Shown here: one piece after another, positions 22,350 through 33,960 of the stretch
Layout of the letters: every line of letters starts with the position of its first letter
How positions within the stretch are numbered: the stretch's first letter is position 1
Origin: Akebia trifoliata
Taxonomy: Eukaryota > Streptophyta > Magnoliopsida > Ranunculales > Lardizabalaceae
NCBI GenBank assembly: GCA_017979445.1
Contig: CM030711.1
Location: 7,409,221 to 7,473,220 of the forward strand
DNA: 64,000 nucleotides
Direction of reading: 5' to 3'
Notes under the pieces: generated by a model
What the model was told of the DNA's origin: nothing
The model's database searches: none
What the model saw: only the letters and a program-made list of their open reading frames with translations
Position numbers and translations under genes: made by a program

Positions 22350-22607
22350 CGTGTCTCTGTTCTGGGAGATCAATCAATCTGATTGATTCAATGAGATTAA
22401 TTAAAATCCAGAGGGGTTTTTTCCTCGCTTTCTGGATTCACATGGCGCCACGTACCCCTCTCAAGTGGCGCTTTCCCAGATCAGTAACAGGGATCTCACG
22501 GTGTCACCCTGTTGCACGGCTCTTAGCCAAGCCTGTCGAGTTGAGTCGACTCGGATTGGTAAGCATTAAACTACATATTGGTCATGCCATATATTGCCAC
22601 CTGGTAT
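22350..22607. repeat. Second copy of the GC-richer block
   Basis: Near-identical to 12,242-12,480 with about 20 bp inserted near 22,575-22,600. Here the NAC gene that lies beside the unit 1 copy is absent; the left neighbour is an inverted LTR. Confidence 0.65.
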
Positions 22608-22626
22608 AATTTTTTTTCCCAAATAC

Positions 22627-22630
<4 letters not shown>

Positions 22631-22714
<84 letters not shown>

Positions 22715-23135
22715 CAGGTTCAAGGGCCGTCTGAGAAACCGTCTAAGAAAACTTTCGACGGTAAATAAAATTTTAAAATATGGGTTAGAAATTTTGGATT
22801 GAGCTGATTTTTTGTGAGGATGATCTCTATGATGGGAAGATCATCCAAAAAAAAAAAATCAGCTCAATCTGAAACTTCTAACCCCGTTAAAAGTGATTTA
22901 GAATGTGGACCGTCGATTTTTTACCACTTTTTATCACTAATTTGTAAATCACTTTTGATGGATTTACAAGTTTCTGATTGAGCTGATTTTTTGTGAAGAT
23001 GATCTTCTCATCATAGTGACCATCCTTGCAAAAAATCAGCTCAATCCAAAACCTCTAACCCTTATTTTGAAAAACGAAAGTTTTCTTAGACGGTTTCTCA
23101 GATGGCCCTTGAACCGCCCCCATATATATATATAT
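22631..23135. mobile_element. (TA)n, 411-bp MITE, (TA)n
   Basis: TA tract 22,631-22,710, MITE 22,711-23,121, short TA tract 23,122-23,135. The MITE begins GGGTCAGGTTCAAGGGCC and ends GGCCCTTGAACCGCCCCC, with double-hairpin interior. Unit 1 (12,505-12,546) has the same flanks and TA tract but no MITE. Confidence 0.9.
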
Positions 23136-23424
23136 GAATAATCCTTGATGTATGTGTGGGTCAAGGGCACGAAACAAACCAAAATTTTGCAACTGCTGTC
23201 CCATGTGAGTTAGAAGTTCCAAAATGGGTTGATTTTTTTTTTTTTCCTTTTTGTAAGGATAGTAAATAGATGGTCCTCCTTAAAATAGTCTATTCTGAAA
23301 TTTCTATTCACATAAAAAATTATTAACAAATTAAAGAATCATGGAGTGTATATTTTATCATAACTTGCAAACCATTTTTAGAAGTTCTATAATGACTGAT
23401 TTTTATAAGGATGGTCTACTTTTG
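23136..23424. mobile_element. Degenerate MITE relic
   Basis: Copy of 12,547-12,838. Confidence 0.5.
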
Positions 23425-24948
23425 GCACTCCAACTTTTACTTATTGCTAGATTTCTGTTTTGGGTTTAGGATTTTATATGAATCTAATCATAATTATAAA
23501 TTACTGAAATTACTTGATTTTAGAGTTGAAGTTACTTGATTTTGATTTTGAGAAGAAATTAAAAATAAATACTTAATATTTCTTTTTTTTTTTTTTGTCA
23601 GATTGATTTGGCCCAACGGCTAGACCACTTTGGATAGACCGGATCAATCATATGTGTCAATGAACTGGTCCAATTTTTAAAACATTAGTTTGATGTGGGG
23701 CACTCAATTGGACTCACTAATCTTATAGGGATTTTGGTAGATCTATATTATATATTTATAATATTATAAATAAAAACTAAGCATTTATCTAGAGAATGAT
23801 GATTTAATCTCACACCATCGTAAGAAAATCAAGAGAAAAAAATAACGGGAATACATTGAATTTTTCACAAGGTTCGTTATTAAAATCATTGAATGTATCC
23901 CTAAGCTTTTAGAGCCAGATCATTAGATTATGAACGAGACATCAACAAATAAAAATTCTCAATCTAACTCCCTCTTACATACAAATTGGGATGGTGTTAG
24001 CTAAAGTTGATGTGGCAATAAAATCTCTCTAATTTTTTTTTAGGCATTTTGGTTGATCTATTTATATATTTATATTATCAGGTTTAAAATCAAAGCATTC
24101 ATGCCTTGAGATTTAATCAAATATCCTATAGTCATGATTTAATGTCACACAATCAAAAATAAAATAGAGAGTATACATCAAATATTTGACATGGTTCATT
24201 GTTAATATCATCGACTACGTCCCAATTGTCAGAGGCAATTCCCCTCCTCCCCAAACAATTGAAAACATGCTCATATTTATTTATTTTTAATCTCCGTAGT
24301 TGCACTTTGTTGTCTAATTGTATCAGTGTACTCCATCGAATCATGTTTATTTGATTATCTCAATGATAATTGACTTCCCTCGTATCTTTTTCATGTCAAG
24401 GTCGAGTCACATCTCTCTATTTTCTAACTTTAGTTCGTGTATGATCTTCCACCTTTGATCAATAGATTATAGATTAAACAATAATATAATGTACAAATAT
24501 AACTTATAGTTATATACAACAATGGGTCAAACCCATAATCCTCACAATTTGACATTTGCCTTTTTCTTTATTTCTTTTCTTTTCCATATTTTATTTAGTG
24601 CAAATGGTTCCATGTGTAATTGTCCTCCATTCAACATTCCTGGTGAATGGCCCACAATCAACTTCATTTATAACTCATAGTTATATGCAACATCATGTTC
24701 GTCGAGGGATTGTATCAAACTTTTATATTAAAAGCACAGGACCCACACGTTAGAAATATCTCACCCTCGCACATGTAGAAATGTCTCTTGGTGCTATTCA
24801 TGTTAGGTTAATTTGTGGAATATACCGAATCTTGTACAAACGTATTTACAAATATTGAGCAAAAAGAGGCATCTGAGTTTCCTATTTTCTCCAAACCTAG
24901 TGAAAACTAAATAACAAAACAATTCAATTCATACCGATTCATGATTCA

Positions 24949-24954
<6 letters not shown>
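23425..24954. other. AT-rich spacer, no gene
   Basis: Colinear with 12,839-14,354 and 54,820-56,355. No coding region is supported. Confidence 0.7.

Positions 24955-25038
<84 letters not shown>
24955..25038. repeat. (TA)n microsatellite, about 84 bp
   Basis: Left end of the unit 2 TA locus. It follows the same flank (GATTCATGATTCAATATA) as 14,355 and 56,360. Confidence 0.97.
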
Positions 25039-25040
<2 letters not shown>

Positions 25041-25366
25041 AAATGTTCAGCAACAAACATTTTGGCAAAACATGGGTTAGAGGTTTTGGAATGGGCTGAT
25101 TTTTGGTGAGGATGATCTCTACGGTGAGGAGATTATTATCACCAAAAATCAGCCCATTCCAAAACTTCTAACCCCATCAAAAATGATTTACAAAAAATAG
25201 ACGGTCCACGATATTTCAACTTGTAAACTGGGGCTAGAAGTTTTGGAATGGGCTGATTTTTGGTGAGGATGATCTCCTCACCGTAGAGATCATCCTCACC
25301 AAAAATCAGCCCATTCCAAAACCTCTAACCCATGTTTTGAAAAATGTTTGTTGCTGAACGGGACCC
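25039..25366. mobile_element. TA-tract MITE, 328 bp
   Basis: Ends share GTTCAGCAACAAAC and its inverse (TGTTTGTTGCTGAAC). Two hairpins use the GGAATGGGCTGATTTTTGG core. Copied at 58,466-58,793. Its TA flanks are in opposite phase (left ends in T, right starts with A), unlike most other copies. Confidence 0.87.
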
Positions 25367-25526
25367 ATATATATATATATATATCAACCTTGTCAAAAAT
25401 CAGCCCATTCTCAAACTTCTAACCCTATATTTACAAGTTAAAGAATTTTGGACGGTCCATTTTTTGTAAACCACTTTTGATGGGGTTAGAAGCACTACAA
25501 AATTTTAGATTTTTAGTAGGGGTCAA

Positions 25527-25910
25527 AAACCGCCGCAAATACCAAAAAACTGCTGCTATTATTAATAGTGATGGTCACGTGTAGCGCCACTATAGGTGGT
25601 GTGGGCCATATGAAGCCCTATAGTGGCGGTCAAAAACCGCCGCTAATCTATTGTATTACCGTCGCTATAGATATGAATGAGCCCTATAGTGACGGTCATA
25701 AACCGCCGCTATTCATTGTATTACCGTCGTTATAAATATGAGTGAGCCCTATAGTGACGGTCAAAAACCGCCTCTAATAGTGTATTACCGTCGCTATAAC
25801 TATAAGTGAAATCTATGGTAGTGGTTAAAAACCGTCGCTAATTAGTTTTTTACTATAGCTATAAATACAATATTGAATGCTTATAGTGGTAGTAATGACC
25901 ACCGCTAATA
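25527..25910. repeat. CACTA left subterminal array with hairpin motif
   Basis: Six units of roughly 64 bp. Each centres on a motif like GGCGGTCAAAAACCGCCGCTA, at about 25,529, 25,629, 25,695, 25,757, 25,824 and 25,888. The arms GGCGGT/ACCGCC can pair. Spacers read like TTACCGTCGCTATAGATATGA. Such arrays are the usual binding sites of CACTA transposases; that role is inferred here. Confidence 0.85.
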
Positions 25911-26251
25911 AGATTTTTATTTTTTTATTTCTTTTATTTTAAAATTATTTGTAATTAAATACCTATTTTTATACAACCTGTCAATTAAACACAATTACTT
26001 AATAAATTAAATTAGTTAAGAGACAAGTATAACAAAATAATAAGTCGATTGAATTAAGAGTCAACGCTTATAAATCCATGTTTATCACTCAAAAAACAAA
26101 AACTATCTATCATGGTTGTTGTTGTGGACACTAATCATTATCGGGTTGATTGTGCTGCTCATCAACCTACAATTCATATACATTAATCAAATTAGTCATA
26201 TCAATAAATAAATATTTATTAATAAAATATTTTAAAACACAACATATTCTA

Positions 26252-26527
26252 TTATCGGTGAGAATTTACCTTTCTCATTAGAGTAATGATCAATTCCTTG
26301 AGTCTCTCCACCTCAGCATCTCTCACAATCTGTTGTTGCTCTAAAAGAAGATTTAGATCAAAGTTGCCAATCGTTAGTATTTCAGATAGGAAATATTGGA
26401 AATTGCAATTGGAAAGATAGACAAAAGTTGTATCAACTATCCACACACAGCACAAGCAAGCCAACAAGACAGATCCGACTGTTGCGGGTTTGCTTATTAT
26501 ATTAGTCCATTGGTATCCATTTAACAT
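26252..26527 (-). CDS. Hypothetical 91-aa frame in the CACTA
   Basis: Begins Met-Leu-Asn-Gly-Tyr-Gln-Trp. It has a hydrophobic middle with several Cys, then a charged helical tail (Gln-Gln-Gln-Ile-Val-Arg-Asp-Ala-Glu-Val-Glu-Arg-Leu-Lys) that could form a coiled coil. Conserved at 59,710-59,985 with one substitution, but the surrounding DNA is equally conserved. It may be an exon remnant of a transposon protein. Low confidence that it is expressed. Confidence 0.25.
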   Translation of the reverse strand: MLNGYQWTNIISKPATVGSVLLACLCCVWIVDTTFVYLSNCNFQYFLSEILTIGNFDLNLLLEQQQIVRDAEVERLKELIITLMRKVNSHR

Positions 26528-27604
26528 TGGAATAATCCCATATGCTTAATATCAAAAAATTTCCCTTCAGTGGGACTAATGGAAACTGCATTTTAATTCA
26601 AAACTTGCACATTACTAAGTGATTTGGGCTATTGAATGAACACCAACGCAATCTATTGTTTTTCTTCTCCCAAAGAATTCAATGGTTCAGACAGTTTAAA
26701 ACATTCAGATGTAGTAGGCTTTTAAGCTCTTTGTCTTAGGTAGAGCAAATCAGTGACAGATACTGATCTCTGGCATTTGTGCCCATGAGTCCCCAAACAA
26801 CTGATGTTGTGGCACCTAAGTTCTTCCAAGTAAATTACGTGGAAGGAAGGTTGTGCTTGAAACTAGACGCAGGAGAAGCGTCCACCTCAGCCACATTTGA
26901 TAACAAAATGAACATCAAATATCTTATTAGTGGGGATATTGAATCGTCTCCATTGTCACCTAAATTCACCCAAACAAATTGCTCTAAATCTAATACTACT
27001 AACCCAACATTAGATTTAGCAATTTGTAGAAGACAACAATAACTGGCGGAGCAAAAAATGAAGATACCAAGATATAGGAGTGGGGGGGAAAAAACCTAGG
27101 AATTGCGAAATTGAAAATTAACGCATTTGGAATATGTAGGAATAATCCTAATTGGTGAAAAAAAGGGAAAAAAATAGAAAATTCTAAAAGGGAGAGAGAG
27201 AGAGAGAGAGAACATGGGTTTATGGTAGTGAGAGCAGATAGAACACACTAAAATTGATGGAAGATTTGGCTTTGGATATAATTAAATGGGGTATAAAGAT
27301 TTCTGCAGCCAACCCAAAATTTTGAAATAAGGCTTCAAGTATGATGCTGAGTCTAACAATAATTAGCTAACATTTTTTCCATTGCACCAGATATCAGAAC
27401 AAACTACACACAAGTTGGCGATTAGAAAGTAAGAGCTTTCATAAGAATCCACCATAAATGCAGTCATAAAGGAGTCTCTATTGGACACTTGACACAAGAG
27501 AAGAGAAAGAGAGACTCAACTACCACAAAATAATTCTATAGATTGAGATTGTATCTATATATAAAAAAAGGGTTTGGGAGATATATATGGGATTTTAATC
27601 AATC

Positions 27605-27760
27605 CAACTAGTTACCTAAATACAACTATTTGACGATTTAGGGAAAGAATAGCTTGGTAAAATAGCTTATCTAACTTAGTGTTTAGATACGGCTCACCCA
27701 CTTACGCTACTCAACTAGTTACCTAAATACAACTATTTGACGATTTAGGGAAAGAATATT
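27605..27760. repeat. Pair of direct repeats, about 46 bp
   Basis: The stretch starting AACTAGTTACCTAAATACAA occurs at about 27,607 and 27,715, 108 bp apart. It lies just upstream of the captured gene fragment and may mark its acquisition junction. The same pair is in the second CACTA copy. Confidence 0.75.
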
Positions 27761-27879
27761 GTTGGGATGGTGAACTAACTAAACCCCATAACTTTTTAAG
27801 ACCTTTCTTGCTAGCACCAACTGCATATGAAGACTAATTCACCAACCTTGTCATTGTTAATTGGGATGGTGAACTAACC

Positions 27880-28360
27880 TTGTTCGTTACTTTGTCATTG
27901 CCATTGCCAAGCACCCAATTGCCTTCTTTGTCTAACTCTGCATTACCTCCACTCCCTACATTGCCTACAATGCTCACAATTCCAAAGGTCACATTGCCTC
28001 CACTGCCCGCAAATCCTTTGCCCACCATACCAACGACATTCCCCACAATTCCAACCATCCCAACCACAATTCCTTCAATCCCTTTCCTCTCCCCTCCCCC
28101 TTCAACCACTAGCCCATCAAATGTTCAAGTTATATATGGTTAGAATACATTGATGATGCCAGTAGTCCATATTGGAAGGCCTTTTACCTATGTTATCTGG
28201 TTTCTTTGGTTTTGATTTTCAGTTTAGTTAAATTTATCTATGTGAGTTTGATTGGATAGTTTTTCTTTGTTTGTGGTCTATTTGTATGATTATGTAATTC
28301 CCTTTGATTTGTTGTCTATCTTTTGAAATAATAATGGACTGCTATATTCCTTTTTAAAAT
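27880..28360 (+). pseudogene. Captured 3' end of a proline-rich protein gene
   Basis: An 87-residue frame (27,880-28,143) is a chain of Leu-Pro/Ile-Pro/Thr-Pro repeats (Leu-Pro-Pro-Leu-Pro-Thr-Leu-Pro, Pro-Thr-Ile-Pro-Thr-Ile-Pro). It ends near Pro-Phe-Leu-Ser-Pro-Pro-Pro, a composition typical of plant cell-wall proline-rich proteins. After the stop comes U-rich 3'-UTR-like sequence with TTTGTTTGTGG and AATAATAATGG motifs near 28,330, resembling a plant polyadenylation region. The N-terminus and signal peptide of such proteins are missing, so this is a fragment carried by the CACTA. The methionine at 27,880 is just the first available. Confidence 0.5.
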
Positions 28361-31300
28361 TTTCTTCTAAATAAGAATGTTTATGATTGTCAAGAAAATG
28401 TCATTCACTACAAAAGGATCTTCGGGAAAAAAAATGTTTGCTGGTATTTTCGCTAAGCAAACAAGAGAATTAAAATGTAAAAATAAAGAAATAGTTAAGA
28501 TACAAATAAACATTAGAGCTTCATAACAGATAGCTTACCTTATAACAACAAAAAATCAGTACATGTGATGGTGTTGGGTGTATAAACAAAATGAACATGA
28601 AGATGACATGAGCATGGGCCTACATCTAATCAGTAAGATAGATGGGTCATCCCTTGAACTCTGTATCGGCACACATCATAATAAAGAAAGAAAACAAATT
28701 AACAAGTCCTATAGTTTAAAGAGATTAATTAAAAAACACTCACAACCATTTATAGTTATATACTACTAGTAATAGGAAGGGCTCTATAGAGTATTGAGAG
28801 CAATTAAAAACATAAAAAGAAAAATCATAACACACAAAACAGAACAATCATACAAAAGAAAAAACCAAAAACACTAAAAGGCACAATCACTATTGGCAGC
28901 AATGCGATCTAGGATCTTCGACACCACCTCTTTAGATTCCTTAAGTTTCTTATATCTCTGTTTCAGTGCTTTGGGATTATTTATTTATTTAAAAAAAAAC
29001 AGAAGTTTTACAATTGACAAGGAAAAGTCTTATTGTCTTAGTCTGCCCCATACCATACACAACATACACTCACACATGACACACATGCAATAGCAGCAAC
29101 ACAATGGGACCAGTAATTTTGGCCTCATACATACATGAACCTTTGGTACCTTTCCCTTCTTTCCCTAATATTTGATTGGTTGGTAAACATTCTTCAAAAA
29201 ATGCTTCTATTACAATTGCTTTTGGCATATAACCAATTCTAAAAAACAAAATCAATTCAACCAATAATGATTTCTACAAGCCCATACAAGAGAAATTCTT
29301 TTTTCTAAAAAAAAAAAATGAAAGTGGTAGCCCCTCATGTTTAGAAGAATACATATTTGATAGGTTCATGTTTAACAAAATGTTAAACCAGTTATAGGTA
29401 TAATACTTCAAAACAGAATATTAAACTAATATAAATTGGTTTTTTAAATTGGTAAGCATGAAAATTACATGGTAGATTACCTTATTTCAAACTCGATATT
29501 ATCTAGTTTTTCGGTATGACTTGTACCCTAAAATTACGTTGCTCACAAATGTACGAGATTTCGGTAGCAGTCCTGGTTCTTGAGTGATACCGATGGAAAT
29601 TTAATGGATTGTTGTTTTGGGAGGGATAGAGGCTGCTGATGAACTGTTGCTGTCTATGTTTTGTTATGCTTCTCCAGACTGAAGATGATCAGCGTTGCCA
29701 TAAGATCATGTGTTTCTGTTGTTTCCACACCAAACTGGAGATTGATAATTTTTTCACGCATCTGGAGAACAAAAGCTGTTTCTAATTAATAAAAAGTAAT
29801 AAAGGGACAACTTATATTGTAATAATAAAACCATTTGCCACTGAAATAATTTTTCTAACAACAGCACTAACAGTGAAAGAGTTTTACTCTTATGCCTTTT
29901 TACAAGCTATATACAATTGGAATGATTTTGGTCAGACCTTTCTAAAGGATCTGTTTTACAGTTTTATCTGTAAATACCATTTTGATGACACCTTGACCAA
30001 GTCTCTGATTACCCAAATAACATGCAAGTTATTATGACACCATGAACAGTCCCCCATTAAGCTATTAGCTCAATCCCATCAAAAGCCATAGAAAAGAAAT
30101 TAAGTCAATTTTGTTGACAAGGAGCACTTCATCTAAGAAGTAATCGATACAAACTTAAGCGTGCAAATCTTTCAAAAATTTAGTGGGGAGTCGGTACTTG
30201 TGGAAAAGCATGTATTAACATGGAAAAGCAAGCAGAGATAAGTAAATACACTTACCCGCAAATTCTCATATTATTTACCATCCCACCTTCGAAATAATTG
30301 AAGAACTATCTTGTAAAAGGAACTTTTATACGACATTTATTCACCCTAAATTTGGAGGATTCCCATATCTTTCAGCACAAGGAATGGATATGAACTTTTA
30401 AAGATCAACATAAACATAGAGTCCAAATAATTGCTACAAAAATGCAATGAATTCTAAAAATGAAGGTAAAAACACACAAACATTTGTAGGATATAGCAAT
30501 ACTTACAAGTACTGCAAATCTGTAAGTGAACCAAGTTGTGCAGGATGATTTGCAGGATTCTCTTACACTATTTGGAGCAATGCCTACGTTAGATCAATCA
30601 TACCACGATTCTCAAGCCCCGATTCTCCGCATATGAAGCCTTACTAGTCTAACATGCTATGTAGGAAGATTTGAATCGGATTCTTTTGTTTTTCCCCATC
30701 TTAGAACAGATGGGGTCTACAAAATTCCATAAAGCAAGACAGGGTAGGTAGCAATGAAGATTAATTGCAATCCCATTTAAAAAAAACTTTTAAGAATGCA
30801 AACACATATACAACATAATTTCTTTTAGATAGAATAACCCCATAACCACAGTTCTGGTTATGAATGGGTACTTGAAGAGCTTCACACATCCCAAATAAAT
30901 GAAGTCCAAGATCAAGTCACTTAATAAAGCAACTCTTCTTTCAACACTTTTGTATTGTTCTGTGCTTTTGCTTTTCTTGAGGCATATCCATACAACCTCC
31001 TTTATTTCCTTTAATCTGATTAACAGATTTTATATCTATCAAAAAAGAAAAAGAAAAAAGAACTTCAAAAGGGATGCCAAACTCATGTCAAACACCACAC
31101 TATTTTAACTGTACATGCTTGGTCCATTATGTGTCCTATTTCATCTAGTAATTAACACTTTTAAGACATAATTCATGCATGCCAACATCTCCTCAAGTGG
31201 AAAAATCCAAGTTTCTTGTAAATCATCATTCAAGAAAGCAGTGATATTAGATGGAAAAAGGATGACAGCATAAAAGAGGATACATAAATGGTACTATTAA

Positions 31301-31785
31301 TCACAATTGGTGCAGAGATCTATATTTTGTGAAGTTCTTCACCATATCCTTGGCTTCAGCCATTCAAATGTTTCATCAAAAATGAAATATGAATGGATCA
31401 AGAATTCATCATATTTTGATTAATTATAAACTAAAACTTAATCCTACAGAGACTTCTCGCAATTTTGGTGAGGTAAAAACTAGAGCAATCTATAAAGAAT
31501 AAGAAAAGGAACTATAATACGTGCAACATGATTTTAAATAGCTGCACTGATGGGAAATGATTGCATTGATGCCAACAACAAAGACATAGTAACTACTAAT
31601 CAAACAAACAAAAAACTCTCAAATCTACCACATCTCAAATCAATTACATAGAATCAGAAGTTTCAAGATTGTACCTACTAATTGAGTAATATTGTTTATC
31701 TCGATCTCTAAAACCAGGGAACTTAGCTCAAATTCAAGCAACCTCTATTGAAAATCTCCCCCAAATGTCTTACAGCAAATGTTGC
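28361..31785. other. CACTA interior, no gene recognised
   Basis: AT-rich. Short frames (28,578-28,769; 28,893-29,093; 29,070-29,264 minus; 30,899-31,108) have no recognisable domain. A second CACTA-like terminus, CACTACAAAAGGATC, occurs at about 28,407, but no partner end was found. Confidence 0.6.
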
Positions 31786-32095
31786 TCATTCTGCGATTTG
31801 GATCATAAATCTATCGAATTCGACGGGAGAAAGAAATAGAAGAGATCTTATTATAAGAATCATACCACATTCTGCGATTTGGATTCTCTAAACCTCAAAG
31901 AGCTACGAAATCTGCGATTTCGATTCTCAAAACTTCTGAGAATGTGAAAAGGAGATGTGAAGAGCAGATTTCAATTCTCAAAACTCCAAAAAATATGAAG
32001 AGGAACTTGATACAGAGAAAGAGACAGTGATTTGGATTCTCAAAACCTTAAAGAACCACGGAATCTGTGATTTCGATTCTCAAAATTGCAGAAAA
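31786..32095. repeat. CACTA right subterminal repeats
   Basis: About six diverged copies of CTGCGATTTGGATTCTCAAA near 31,791, 31,872, 31,912, 31,962, 32,025 and 32,062. They occupy the subterminal position opposite the left array but are a different motif. Confidence 0.75.
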
Positions 32096-32108
32096 TGTGA
32101 AGAACCTC

Positions 32109-32110
<2 letters not shown>

Positions 32111-32154
<44 letters not shown>

Positions 32155-32218
32155 ATTAGAATGGAAATCGAAAGGAGCTGTGATGAACTTGTTACAGAGA
32201 GAGAGAGAGAGAGAGATT
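32111..32218. repeat. (GA)n microsatellites
   Basis: GA runs at 32,111-32,151 and 32,197-32,216, inside the CACTA near its right end. Confidence 0.95.
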
Positions 32219-32527
32219 GAGTGATTTCCACAAAATCTGTTGATACAGGAGAAAGAGGTTTTTTTTTTTTGAAATTTCAGTTTATGGCGCGGAGGTTGTG
32301 CTCTATAGTGGCGCCTATTTTGGCCGCCGCTGAAACTGGGTCGCTAAAAGACACTATTTTTGTTGTGAAGTTTTGGAATGGGCTGATTTTTTTTTTTTTG
32401 AAGGATGATCCCCTCAACATAGAGATCATCCTCACAAAAAATCAGCTCATTTCGAACCTTTTTTCCCATATAAGACAAAAATGTTTGTAGCTTTATGACT
32501 CGCTTTATGTGTCTACGGATCCTTACC

Positions 32528-32529
<2 letters not shown>

Positions 32530-32578
<49 letters not shown>

Positions 32579-33014
32579 ATATATAGGGGGCGGTTCAAGG
32601 GCCATCTGAGAAACCGTCTAAGAAAACTTTCGTTTTTCAAAATAATTGGTTAGAGGTTTGGATTGAGCTGATTTTTTGCAAGGATGGTCACTATGATGAG
32701 AAGATCATCCTCACAAAAAATCAGCTCAATCAGAAACTTGTAAATCCATCAAAAGTGATTTACAAATTAGTGATAAAAAGTGGTAAAAAATCGACGGTCC
32801 ACATTCTAAATCACTTTTAACAGGGTTAGAAGTTTCAGATTGAGCTGATTTTTTTTTTGGATGATCTTCCCATCATAGAGATCATCCTCACAAAAAATCA
32901 GCTCAATCCAAAATTTCTAACCCATATTTTAAAATTTTATTTACCGTCGAAAGTTTTCTTAGACGGTTTCTCAGACGGCCCTTGAACCTGACCCATATAT
33001 ATATATATATATAT
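32530..33014. mobile_element. (TA)n, 409-bp MITE, (TA)n
   Basis: TA tract 32,530-32,585, MITE 32,586-32,994, TA tract 32,995-33,014. The MITE is orthologous to 14,395-14,803 in unit 1 (same length, same ends, same right flank into the orphan NAC exon 1), so it predates the unit 1/unit 2 duplication. Confidence 0.9.
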
Positions 33015-33122
33015 GCTTTGACGGGCTGCACGTGACATCAAGAGAACTTTTGATTCATATTTTCCAAGATATGCCTTTAACATTAGTTTCTCAAGAAAAT
33101 AATTAAAAGAATATATGTATAC

Positions 33123-33258
33123 CTGAGAGATTCCATGGTTCAAAGTTGTAGACCTCGCAATCGTTAATGGGGTTTGATTCAAGTATTTCTTTGTTTATCT
33201 TTCCTTTGAGGTAGCTCAATAAGGTTGTATCCATAGGTGAGAATATGTAGTGTGACAT
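33123..33258 (-). pseudogene. Orphan NAC exon 1, unit 2 copy
   Basis: 136 bp, open, same structure as 14,964-15,099. Subdomains A/B end in Asn-Phe-Glu-Pro-Trp-Asn-Leu-Ser, with a donor CTCAG/GTATAC. Here Pro of the usual Leu-Pro-Gly is Ser, and the loop keeps the ancestral Glu-Pro-Trp that unit 1 changed to Glu-Leu-Trp. No downstream exons remain; the MITE locus follows at 33,014. Confidence 0.8.
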
Positions 33259-33360
33259 TGAAGGAACACAAACAATAACCCAATACAAAGCTTACTATCA
33301 GTCACTCTCTCTCAATTAGAAACTTATGGGAAGAGAGATTATTTGAAGGAACCTTGGGTT

Positions 33361-33370
33361 CCTTTTTATA
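33361..33370 (-). promoter_or_regulatory. TATA box of orphan NAC exon 1 (unit 2)
   Basis: Minus-strand TATAAAAAGG about 105 bp upstream of the ATG at 33,258, as in unit 1. Confidence 0.55.
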
Positions 33371-33633
33371 GTACTTTTCCATCTCCAAATCTAAGCTTTA
33401 ATTTATTTACTGAAATTGCTAGGAATGCATCTAAACTCCACTTCCATGAAAATTTATTTCCCCAACTCCATCTTAATATGATGGTTCAAAGTCCCAACCA
33501 TAATAAGAGTTAACTATAGGCCCATGATGGACTTAGACCCATTTCAAGGAGTTAGGTTCCAAGAAGTACCCAGTCTGATAACTTGCAGGACCAATTTCGA
33601 ATCCTTCCAATCCGATAGTGATCTTAACCAATA

Positions 33634-33636
33634 ATG
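33634..33636. other. Empty target site for the 1,263-bp CACTA
   Basis: A single ATG within AACCAATAATGTGTTGAAAT. In unit 1 the same flanks are split at 15,447/16,711 by the CACTA with ATG on both sides. Confidence 0.93.
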
Positions 33637-33960
33637 TGTTGAAATATATAAATAATGTAAATTTACATTTTGCATTTCTTAAATCAAATCGAATTATAAT
33701 GATGCTTTAGATTGGATCCAGAACAATACAGACCGTATTGGATTAATACCAATTTGGATCCAAATCTGATCCATCTTGATTATATGTCCAATGATAAATT
33801 TAAAAACTTCATCCACTATGGGTGCCCATTGAGGTGTTCTACTTAAGGGGTAAACCACCAACTCTGTTTAAGCTAAACTCTAATTTAATTATGGTAGTCA
33901 GGCTCCCAGATAAACAAATTCATTTGGACACACCATGTGGAAGAAAATTGACTATTGTAA

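Larger units (their letters stand above)
25493..32367. mobile_element. 6,875-bp CACTA transposon carrying host gene sequence
   Basis: Left terminus CACTACAAAATTTTAG; right terminus (complement) CACAACAAAAATAGTG. TSD AAG at 25,490-25,492 and 32,368-32,370. Both ends have subterminal repeat arrays, as in CACTA elements. A frame at 26,252-26,527 (minus) ends in a glutamine-rich, coiled-coil-like stretch that could derive from an En/Spm protein; this is weak. No complete transposase is visible. It carries the 3' end of a proline-rich protein gene (27,880-28,360). Most of 28,400-31,750 is unidentified AT-rich sequence. A nearly identical copy begins at 58,946 with identical left flank, so it was copied by segmental duplication. 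Confidence 0.9.
25385..32529. mobile_element. TA-tract MITE split by a CACTA insertion
   Basis: Left part 25,385-25,492 ends in GATGGGGTTAGAAG. The right part 32,368-32,529 begins AAGTTTTGGAATGGGCTG. Together they restore the usual MITE middle (GGGGTTAGAAGTTTTGG) with AAG duplicated. The left end of the MITE seems truncated. TA tracts lie outside it (25,367-25,384 and 32,530-32,585). Confidence 0.85.

Noticed and set aside
26779..27042. 87-codon frame in the CACTA (copied at 60,237)
   Set aside because: No recognisable domain; identity to the copy only reflects the recent segmental duplication.
27834..28109. 91-codon glycine/valine-rich frame on the minus strand
   Set aside because: It is the complement of the proline-rich fragment; the plus-strand reading has codon pattern, stop and 3'-UTR-like tail that fit a real gene end.
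28407..28500. Second CACTA-like terminus (CACTACAAAAGGATC) within the large CACTA
   Set aside because: No inverted partner or 3-bp duplication was found, so a nested element is not supported.
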